64,000 nt of DNA from Lachnospiraceae bacterium (lineage in GTDB: Bacteria > Bacillota > Clostridia > Lachnospirales > Lachnospiraceae). Location: positions 34,537 through 98,536 of the forward strand of contig CAJTEW010000015.1 in NCBI GenBank assembly GCA_910575605.1, written 5' to 3'. A program made the position numbers and the translations under genes. Position 1 is the first letter of the stretch. The number at the start of each line of letters is the position of its first letter. This document shows positions 54,399 to 61,650 of the stretch, piece after piece. The notes beneath the pieces were generated by a model. The model ran no database searches. It saw only the letters and a program-made list of their open reading frames with translations, and had not been told where the DNA came from.

Positions 54399-55957
54399 AA
54401 GTATGTCCATTTAATGACAACAAGATTAAGAGATGGATAAAAGAGGGAAAGATGTTTTATTGCTTTGGAGCGGGGGCAAAGCTTCGCTCGCTCTGCATAA
54501 AAATAGATGGTTTTGAAGAGCACATTGCACGTATTGGAGACAATAGTGAAAAACTTTGGGGGACATACTTTTTGGCACCAAATCGGGAAATCTTAATTGA
54601 AAACGTGGTACAGATTACTCCTTCAATGTCTAACTATGTGGTGCTTTTGACAACTTCTTTTTATAAAGAGGTTGCAAAGCAGCTTGAGGATTCTGGCAGT
54701 TTTAAGGAAATAGACAAGTTATATTTTTTTCCACATAAGGAAGAACTTCATCTGTATCGTTTTAACTGGTTCTACAGCCGGCTGAAGCTTAAAAAAAAGA
54801 TTATTTTCAGAAGTGGAAATTACCGCTATATTCCTGGGTGGGATTATACAGATAATGCGAAAGCCCTGTTTGATTACATGATAAAAGAAGGTTATAACCA
54901 AGAATATCAGATGATTTGGATGGTGCATGAGCCCCATGACTATCCTGAAATTAATAAATTTTATAATGTAAAGGCAATTTCTTACGAATGGCCAAAAACA
55001 AAAAATCTTATTCGAAAAATACGTTACTTTTATCACCTTCGTACAGCAGAGTACCTTTTTTTCACAGATGCAATGTATTGGACACGGTTCTGCACAGAGG
55101 GGCAGATTCGGGTTAATCTGTGGCATGGAAATGGTTTTAAAGCGAAGAAAAATAAGAACGGGGCAGCGCTTGGTACGTATTTTGACTATACGACTGTTTC
55201 AGGGCCTATTTATCTAAAACTTCACGAGAAATACCTTGGATGTTCGATAGACAAGATATATGATACAGGACTGGCAAAAGAGGATCTGTTATTTATGCCG
55301 CCCCAAAAAGGACTTGATGAGATTCTCCATATTCCAAAGGCTGGAAAATATATATTCTGGCTTCCTACTTTTCGTGTGACAGTACAAGAACTTCGGTCTC
55401 TGAATGAATATGAACTGGAATCAGATACGGGGCTTCCTGTTTTAACAACTATGGAGAAAGTGGAGGAACTAAATAGTCTTTTAAAAGAACTAGATATTTC
55501 ACTGATAATAAAGCTGCATCCGGTACAGGAAAATTCGGCTGTCAGAAAGCTCAACCTTTCTAATATAAGGGTTTTATCCCATATAGATATTTCGCAGACT
55601 GGGTTTCAGATTAATAGTCTCCTTGCGCTCTCAGATGCTTTGATAAGTGATTTCTCATCAGTGGCAGTAGATTATGTACTTAGAGATAAACCACTGGCAT
55701 TTGTTCTGGAAGATGAGGAGCTATATAAAGAAAGCAGAGGATTTGTTTTTGAACCTCTAAAAGATTACCTTCCTGGAAAAGAGCTTTATAATTTTGAAGA
55801 CATGAAGTTATTTTTAAAAAATGTAGCAGATGGGCTGGATCCTTCGGAGGAGAAACGCTATAAGATGCTTCCATTGATGCATTCTCATCAGGACGGAAAT
55901 AGTTGTAAACGAATTTTAGAGCTTATTGGATTAGGGCGTCAGGAGGAACTCAAATGA
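54395..55957 (+). CDS. CDP-glycerol/ribitol glycerophosphotransferase (TagF/TarL-like) with N-terminal Rossmann-like module
   Basis: This 520-residue protein has an N-terminal small domain (FYCFGAGAKLRSLCIKI). A CDP-polyol phosphotransferase domain follows: VNLWHGNGFKAKKNKNG (the WHG motif), LPTFRVTVQEL, LIIKLHPVQEN (catalytic HP motif), ISDFSSVAVDYVL and KPLAFVLEDEE. The family adds glycerol- or ribitol-phosphate from the CDP form to a lipid-linked chain at the inner membrane face. It strongly supports a teichoic-acid-like product for this module. It overlaps both neighbours by 4 bp. Confidence 0.92.
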   Translation: MKVCPFNDNKIKRWIKEGKMFYCFGAGAKLRSLCIKIDGFEEHIARIGDNSEKLWGTYFLAPNREILIENVVQITPSMSNYVVLLTTSFYKEVAKQLEDSGSFKEIDKLYFFPHKEELHLYRFNWFYSRLKLKKKIIFRSGNYRYIPGWDYTDNAKALFDYMIKEGYNQEYQMIWMVHEPHDYPEINKFYNVKAISYEWPKTKNLIRKIRYFYHLRTAEYLFFTDAMYWTRFCTEGQIRVNLWHGNGFKAKKNKNGAALGTYFDYTTVSGPIYLKLHEKYLGCSIDKIYDTGLAKEDLLFMPPQKGLDEILHIPKAGKYIFWLPTFRVTVQELRSLNEYELESDTGLPVLTTMEKVEELNSLLKELDISLIIKLHPVQENSAVRKLNLSNIRVLSHIDISQTGFQINSLLALSDALISDFSSVAVDYVLRDKPLAFVLEDEELYKESRGFVFEPLKDYLPGKELYNFEDMKLFLKNVADGLDPSEEKRYKMLPLMHSHQDGNSCKRILELIGLGRQEELK

Positions 55958-57003
55958 AACTAACTTTATTGGAGGAACGGGAGTTTACTGACTATGTGAA
56001 GCAATACGATTTTTTGGAATATTTCAGAAATAAAACATTTTTAATTACAGGTGCAGGGGGCATGACAGGTACCGGTATAATAAAGTGGCTTCTGCTGGAG
56101 AATGAGCTTTATGATGCAAATATTAAGATTTATGCATCGACACGGAAACCAGAGGAAATACCTGAATATATAGAAAAAAGTGATTCAATTACATACTGCA
56201 TGTTTGGCAGGGAAGCAGATGTATTAGCACATGTTTCAGTTGACTATATCATTCATGGCGCGGCGCCGACTGGGAGAGCTTTTTTTATGTCCCACCCTGT
56301 AGAAACACTTAGGGTTATTGTGGATGAAACTGAAAAGCTCCTGGAATTTGCACACCATAATAAAGGATGCCGCTTTTTATATTTATCTTCTATGGATATA
56401 TATGGAACGGTAAATTCTGACTATCCGGTTAAAGAGGAATATATAGGAGCCATTGACAGCCTGAGTATCAGAAGTGGTTATCCTCTTGGAAAAAAAGCAG
56501 GGGAATTCTTATGCCGTGCCTATTATCATGAATACGGCGTAGATTCAGCTATTATTAGGCCGGCATCGATTCAAGGGCTTCTTCAGCCCTATCAGGAGGA
56601 AAGAGTTTTTAACGAAATTCTGCGATGCATTATAGAAAATCGGGATCTTATATTGAAATCAGACGGCAGCGTAAAAAAATGTTTTTTATACTCATTAGAT
56701 GCTGTTTCAGCTGTGTTTACTATACTTTTCAAAGGAAAAGGAGGGGAGGCATATAATGCTGTAAATCCAGAAACATTTATGACGTTAAAAGAGCTGGCAG
56801 AGCATATATTTCAGAAATATGCTCCGGAATGTAAGGTAAGGTTTGATATTCAGGATGTGAAGACAACAGGGTATCTCCAGACGTTCTCTTTTGTCCAGGA
56901 TAACCGGAAACTGGAAAATCTTGGATGGGTACCGCTTAAAAAATTGGAGGATATATATGGGGTTGATATTGAAAGATTTTTAAATAAAGGAGGAGCTTTA
57001 TGA
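55954..57003 (+). CDS. NAD-dependent epimerase/dehydratase (extended SDR), module 2
   Basis: This 349-residue enzyme has FLITGAGGMTGTGIIKWLL (cofactor loop), IIHGAAPTGRAFFMSHPVE, YLSSMDIYGTVNS and YPLGKKAGEFLCRAYY (YxxxK). NAVNPETFMTLKELAEHIF matches the C-terminal region of nucleotide-sugar epimerases. It resembles the enzyme that closes module 1. Overlaps of 4 bp on both sides show tight coupling with the TagF-like gene and rpiB. Confidence 0.92.
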   Translation: MKLTLLEEREFTDYVKQYDFLEYFRNKTFLITGAGGMTGTGIIKWLLLENELYDANIKIYASTRKPEEIPEYIEKSDSITYCMFGREADVLAHVSVDYIIHGAAPTGRAFFMSHPVETLRVIVDETEKLLEFAHHNKGCRFLYLSSMDIYGTVNSDYPVKEEYIGAIDSLSIRSGYPLGKKAGEFLCRAYYHEYGVDSAIIRPASIQGLLQPYQEERVFNEILRCIIENRDLILKSDGSVKKCFLYSLDAVSAVFTILFKGKGGEAYNAVNPETFMTLKELAEHIFQKYAPECKVRFDIQDVKTTGYLQTFSFVQDNRKLENLGWVPLKKLEDIYGVDIERFLNKGGAL

Positions 57004-57491
57004 AAATTGCAATAGGTGGAGACAGGTGTGGATTTGACTATAAAATGAAGCTGGTAAAGTATCTGGAAGAGAATGATTATGAGGTAAAGGATGTGGGGAC
57101 ATATGAATATGTTCCGTGTGACAGTCCGGTATTTGCAGCAGATGTCGGAAAGCTTGTGGCGTCAGGGGACTGTAGATATGGCGTACTAATCTGTGCAACA
57201 GGAACAGGAATTGCAATTGCTGCAAATAAAGTAAAGGGTATTATGTGTGGTATTGGATACGATGATGAAGTGACAAGAAAGATGCGTGAGCATAATGATG
57301 CAAACGTGATTGCTTTTGGAGCAGGCCACATGAAATATGAAGATGTAGAGAGGCGGCTTAGAATATTTTTAGGAGCTGATTTTATTGGTATGCATCACAG
57401 CCTGCGTGTGGAACAGATTAAAGAGCTGGAGAAGGGGAGAATGATTCACCAATCTCCTCTTGTGAACCAGGATTGGAAGAGTAGAGTCTAA
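57000..57491 (+). CDS. RpiB/LacAB-family sugar-phosphate isomerase
   Basis: This 163-residue enzyme interconverts aldose and ketose phosphates (ribose 5-phosphate/ribulose 5-phosphate in RpiB). It begins KIAIGGDRCGFDYKMKLVKYL, with DVGTYEYVPCDSPVFA and the catalytic-Cys loop LICATGTGIAIAANKVKGI, then REHNDANVIAFGAGHM. Placement beside TagF-like and cytidylyltransferase genes suggests that it supplies a pentulose or related phosphate for the CDP-polyol precursor. GGAGGAG precedes the overlapping ATGA start. Confidence 0.92.
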   Translation: MKIAIGGDRCGFDYKMKLVKYLEENDYEVKDVGTYEYVPCDSPVFAADVGKLVASGDCRYGVLICATGTGIAIAANKVKGIMCGIGYDDEVTRKMREHNDANVIAFGAGHMKYEDVERRLRIFLGADFIGMHHSLRVEQIKELEKGRMIHQSPLVNQDWKSRV

Positions 57492-57502
57492 GGGAGAGAA
57501 AA

Positions 57503-59245
57503 ATGACAGTTGCAGATTATTTTATTGATTTTTTTATTACAAATGGAGTGACAGACGTATTTGGGTATCAGGGTGGAATGATTGCATATTTGTTTGACTC
57601 CATGGGACGCCGGAGCGAAGAAATAAATTATCATATATGTGCCACAGAACAGGGTGCGGCTTTGGCAGCCTGCGGCTATGCCCAGGCAAGCAGAAAGCCG
57701 GGAGTTGTGCTGTCAACGAGTGGCCCTGGCTTTACGAATCTTCTGACGGGAATAGCAAATGCATGGTTTGACTCCATACCACTTATCTGCATATCAGGGC
57801 AGGTAAATACCAAAGATAAGCGGCGGTCACTGTCTGTAAGGCAGCTCGGATTTCAGGAAATACAGGCGCCAGAAATTGCTTCATCTATCACAAAGGGGAC
57901 ATTTGAGATCGATACGGATACAAACATACAGGAATGTTTGGAAAAAGCGTGGACTATGGCGGAAACAGGAAGGAAGGGACCGGTATTCCTTGAACTTCCG
58001 ATTAATATATGCCGAAATGAGATGAAGGTTGAAAAAGCTGCAAGGATGGCCTCCAGACACAGCTTTAAGCATATAGAAGAGCTTCCATATTGTATGTCGG
58101 AGTTATTGAGGGCAAAAAAACCAGTTATCATTGCCGGAGCAGGCATCTGCCAGGCAGACATGCGCGAAGAGTTTCGAGAGCTTGTAGAAATACTTAAAAT
58201 TCCGGTTATTACAACCCTTCCGGCAGTCGATTTGCTGCCGTCCGACAATCCCTATCGAATTGGATACCTGGGAGGGACTGCCCGCAGAGAAGCAGGAATT
58301 GTACTTGCGGCAGCTGATTTGGTGCTGGCAGTGGGAACCAGATTGTGTGCAAAGCAGATAGGATATAATCTGAACATGTTTGCTCCTAGAGCAAAGCTGT
58401 TTCGGGTGGATATTGATGAAACGGAATTTGAACGTAAACTAAAAAAGGATGAAGTTCAGATTCATGCGGGACTTGATAATTTTATAAAAGATTTTATTGC
58501 ATTGCTGCAAAATGAGAAGTTAGTTTGTGGACATTTTGAATGGACCGGCAGCTGCAATACTATGAAAAAGCTGTTGGAAAAAAGTGATATAACATTTGGA
58601 AATGAGGCAGTACATAAACTTACAGAGTTCCTTCCAGACGGTTTTAATCTTACACTGGATGTTGGAAATAATATGATTTATGGCGCGCAGTCATCTGATA
58701 TTAAAGAAAACACAAGAATTTTTGTATCCGGCGGTTTTGGGGCAATGGGATATGCCCTTCCGGCAGCTTTTGGCGCGTCAGTGGGAAATTCCAGGCCTAC
58801 ATGTGTTATTTCAGGGGACGGCGGCATGCAGATGAATATACAGGAGCTGAATATAATAAGCAAAGAGAAGCTCCCGATTAAAATATTTGTATTAAATAAT
58901 CATGCCCTGGGGCATATTTTATTGTTTCAGAAGGCTTATCTGGATGGACGCTGCTATGCAACTGATGAAAAGATGGGAGATTATCATTCCTGTGACTTTG
59001 TGAAAATTGCAGAAGCATATGGGATTCCGGCATACAAACTGCATGATATAGAGGATATTACTAATTATGAAAATGTATTAAATAATAACAATCCCGCGCT
59101 TTTTGAGCTGGAGTATGAGGACTGTCCGATCCTGCCTAATATACATGGAGGATGTGACTGTTTAACCTCTGGCCCTAAGCTTGAAGAAGAGATAATATGC
59201 CAGATCAGGGAACTTGGATTCCCTCTGCTAGAAAGCGGAGTGTAG
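57503..59245 (+). CDS. Thiamine-diphosphate-dependent acetolactate-synthase-like enzyme
   Basis: This 580-residue ThDP enzyme has the catalytic Glu in HICATEQGAALAACGYA (near residue 48), STSGPGFTNLLTGIANAW, and the ThDP-binding GDGGMQMNIQELNI motif near residue 435. AcHAS-like central domain residues are present, although FAD use cannot be confirmed. No small regulatory subunit or ilvC neighbour is found, so branched-chain amino acid synthesis is unlikely. In some glycan clusters such enzymes (YerE) add a two-carbon unit to a keto-sugar to make a branched sugar; a similar role is my inference. Confidence 0.88.
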   Translation: MTVADYFIDFFITNGVTDVFGYQGGMIAYLFDSMGRRSEEINYHICATEQGAALAACGYAQASRKPGVVLSTSGPGFTNLLTGIANAWFDSIPLICISGQVNTKDKRRSLSVRQLGFQEIQAPEIASSITKGTFEIDTDTNIQECLEKAWTMAETGRKGPVFLELPINICRNEMKVEKAARMASRHSFKHIEELPYCMSELLRAKKPVIIAGAGICQADMREEFRELVEILKIPVITTLPAVDLLPSDNPYRIGYLGGTARREAGIVLAAADLVLAVGTRLCAKQIGYNLNMFAPRAKLFRVDIDETEFERKLKKDEVQIHAGLDNFIKDFIALLQNEKLVCGHFEWTGSCNTMKKLLEKSDITFGNEAVHKLTEFLPDGFNLTLDVGNNMIYGAQSSDIKENTRIFVSGGFGAMGYALPAAFGASVGNSRPTCVISGDGGMQMNIQELNIISKEKLPIKIFVLNNHALGHILLFQKAYLDGRCYATDEKMGDYHSCDFVKIAEAYGIPAYKLHDIEDITNYENVLNNNNPALFELEYEDCPILPNIHGGCDCLTSGPKLEEEIICQIRELGFPLLESGV

Positions 59246-59303
59246 AAGCAAAAAGATATGACATAAATGAAATATGTAAAGAACATATAAGGAGGATATA
59301 TGT

Positions 59304-60017
59304 ATGGCAGTTGTGGCACTTATTATTGCCGGCGGCAGAGGGAGCCGTATGCATCAGGATATACCAAAACAATTCCTTACAGTAAATGAAAAACCAATTC
59401 TGGTCTATACAATGGAAGCTTTTCAGCACCATCCAGAAGTTGATGCAATTGCAGTTGTTTGTTTAAAAGGGTGGGAGAAAATCTTGCGTGCTTATGCCAA
59501 GCAATTTGAAATTACAAAGCTTCAATATGTAGTTACAGGCGGAAAAAATGGACAGGACTCTATTCGAAACGGAGTATTTGAGCTGGAAAGACATTTCAAT
59601 GGAGACGACATTGTTTTGATTCATGATGCTATCCGGCCTATGGTTTCTGCGGAAATTATTTCGGATTGTATTATAAAAACAAAATCTTTTGGTTCGGCTA
59701 TTGCATCTGTTCCGTGTAATGAAGCAGTTCTCCAAACTGAAGACGGCAAAATTTCATCAGGAAGTTATCCGCGTAATTTGCTAAGGAGGGCACAGACCCC
59801 TCAGGGATTTCCCATTGGCAGGATATGTGATATCCACAGGAAGGCATTAGAGGCTGGAATTACAAACTCAGTTGCTTCCTGCACTCTTATGATTGAGATG
59901 GGTGAACAGGTTTATTTTTCTTCAGGTTCGGATAAAAATCTTAAGCTTACTTCCATAGAAGACTTTGACATTTTCAAATCTCTTTTGGCAGTGAAAAGAT
60001 CGGAATGGCTGAAATAA
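59304..60017 (+). CDS. IspD/TarI-family cytidylyltransferase, module 2
   Basis: This 237-residue enzyme shows ALIIAGGRGSRMHQDIPKQF, VLIHDAIRPMVSAEI and LKLTSIEDFDIFKSLL. It is a paralogue of 23359-24075 and also fits either IspD or TarI. The two copies head separate modules and probably activate two different polyol phosphates, or one is adapted to the product of the RpiB and ThDP enzymes upstream. AAGGAGG precedes the ATG. A dedicated polyol-phosphate reductase is not found nearby. Confidence 0.88.
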   Translation: MAVVALIIAGGRGSRMHQDIPKQFLTVNEKPILVYTMEAFQHHPEVDAIAVVCLKGWEKILRAYAKQFEITKLQYVVTGGKNGQDSIRNGVFELERHFNGDDIVLIHDAIRPMVSAEIISDCIIKTKSFGSAIASVPCNEAVLQTEDGKISSGSYPRNLLRRAQTPQGFPIGRICDIHRKALEAGITNSVASCTLMIEMGEQVYFSSGSDKNLKLTSIEDFDIFKSLLAVKRSEWLK

Positions 60018-60062
60018 AATTTAGAATAATAAAAGTATAATTATTTATAGGAGACAGAAACA

Positions 60063-61190
60063 ATGCAGTATGTCAGTCAGACAATGGAAAATTTTGAAAA
60101 TTTAGCAGAAAAAATGGATGTTGTGTTATTCGGGAATGGAGAATACTGTATGCGTTTTCTTAATCGTATCGGAAACCTTACAGACAGAGTAAAATTTATT
60201 TTAGATAATGATTACCAGAAGTGGGGTGGAAAACTTTATGGAATACCGGTTGTTACACCTGAAATTTTAAAAGATATGGAACCTTTAAATACACTGGTAG
60301 TTATTACTGTGGAAAGCAATGTTGTGGAATTATATGAGCAGGTACAGGGGATGGGAAATTATGTGATTATGGTAGAAAAAATTTTGATACATGATGTATT
60401 CCCAATAGTGTCAGAAGATTTATATAGAAATCAGCATCGTATAAAAGAGGTTTCGAAGCTCTTATATGATGATACATCAAGAGAGATATATCATGAAGTG
60501 ATCAAAAGACGCATGCTGTATGGGTCGTGTGATTTTTCTGATTTGGTGGTAAGAGGGGAAAGGGCATATAGAATTCCTCTGCTGTATAGTGAGAATAAAC
60601 CAAAGGATGAAGTCATATTGGATTGTGGAGCCTATAAAGGAGATACGTTAAAAACATTTATAAATACTTTTGGACCTACGCTAAAAAAGATATATATGTT
60701 CGAGTGCATGGAGGATTCATTGAGTGAATTAAAAAGAACGGTCTCTTATGTGCGAAATGGGAAATATGTTCCAGACATCTTAGTTATGCCCTATGCATTA
60801 TCTGATCATGAGGGAGTAACATCATTTGTGAAAATAGCGAATCAACCAGGGGCGAGCCACCTTATGGAAAGTAAAAATTATGCGAAAGGGGCTTACTGTG
60901 AAAGTGATTATGTCAAGGTAAATGTGAGGACAATAGACTCCCTGATTCCAGAAGATGAAAATGTAACTTTGATTAAAATGGATATTGAGGGCAGTGAGTA
61001 TGAAGCGATATTAGGAGCAAAGCGTGTCATCCAGAAAAATAAGCCCAGGCTTGCCATTTCAATTTATCATAGCGGCGAGGATTATTACAGGCTGCCTTTA
61101 TTAGTAAAGGAGCTTGTACCTGAATACAAGATTGCAATCAGGCACCATAAGAAGAACCACGTGGATACGGATATGTATTGCTGGTGCTAG
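60063..61190 (+). CDS. FkbM-family methyltransferase with N-terminal Rossmann module, module 2
   Basis: This 375-residue protein has a Rossmann-like module (DVVLFGNGEYCMRFLNRIG, residues about 18-110). An FkbM methyltransferase domain (about 185-350) has VILDCGAYKGDTLKTF, YMFECMEDSLSELKR and LIKMDIEGSEYEAILGA. It shares its domain order and many residues with 39385-40494. It is the last glycan gene of module 2, and no terminator hairpin is obvious before the next promoter. Confidence 0.88.
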   Translation: MQYVSQTMENFENLAEKMDVVLFGNGEYCMRFLNRIGNLTDRVKFILDNDYQKWGGKLYGIPVVTPEILKDMEPLNTLVVITVESNVVELYEQVQGMGNYVIMVEKILIHDVFPIVSEDLYRNQHRIKEVSKLLYDDTSREIYHEVIKRRMLYGSCDFSDLVVRGERAYRIPLLYSENKPKDEVILDCGAYKGDTLKTFINTFGPTLKKIYMFECMEDSLSELKRTVSYVRNGKYVPDILVMPYALSDHEGVTSFVKIANQPGASHLMESKNYAKGAYCESDYVKVNVRTIDSLIPEDENVTLIKMDIEGSEYEAILGAKRVIQKNKPRLAISIYHSGEDYYRLPLLVKELVPEYKIAIRHHKKNHVDTDMYCWC

Positions 61191-61208
61191 AAGAATAAAA
61201 GTCAAGAA

Positions 61209-61237
61209 TTGTCAAATAAAAAAATCGGTGGTACTAT
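61209..61237 (+). promoter_or_regulatory. Candidate promoter for the AraC fragment and alpha-galactosidase
   Basis: TTGTCA (61209-61214), a 17-bp spacer and TACTAT (61232-61237) form a plausible sigma70 promoter about 80 bp before the AraC-like fragment. The -10 box is weak. Confidence 0.45.
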
Positions 61238-61318
61238 GGTTTTAAATCAGTATGGTGTTAATGCATAAACTGAGTAACTTTATTATGCCATATAAATTGT
61301 CATGAGAGGAGTCTCTTC

Positions 61319-61639
61319 ATGGAAGACGCATATGTACTGCAGTTATCAAACCGAAAGTTTTCAGAACTATACCTGTGCTTCTGCGGCTACAGCAAATGCG
61401 AGCCGCTGCACAGCTTCGGTCCGACGGTCCGGCCGGATTATATCATCCACTACATTTTAAAAGGAAAAGGAAGGTATTATATTGAGGAAACTCAGTACTG
61501 CTTAGAGGCAGGCCAGGGTTTCCTGATAGAGCCTAATGTACTTACATTCTATCAGGCAGATGAAAAAGACCCGTGGGAATATCTGTGGGTATTTATATAT
61601 TTTTCTTATACAATAATGTCAAAGATAACCAATGGATAA
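61319..61639 (+). pseudogene. AraC-family regulator remnant, N-terminal cupin domain only
   Basis: The 106-residue frame matches the sugar-sensing cupin of AraC-type regulators (DYIIHYILKGKGRYYIEE, CLEAGQGFLIEPNVLTFYQADEKDPWEYLWV). Similarity stops at the conserved PWxYxW, and the frame ends after 17 unrelated residues. The helix-turn-helix half, about 170 residues, is missing. The fragment lies directly ahead of an alpha-galactosidase, the usual place for such a regulator, so it is best read as the 5' remnant of a deleted or rearranged activator. A purposely short ligand-binding protein is less likely. Confidence 0.75.
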
Positions 61640-61650
61640 CGGAGGCATTT

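Noticed and set aside
57503..59245. Acetolactate synthase of branched-chain amino acid synthesis
   Set aside because: No ilvN, ilvC or ilvD neighbours are present and the gene lies between rpiB and a cytidylyltransferase in a glycan operon; the call was kept at family level.
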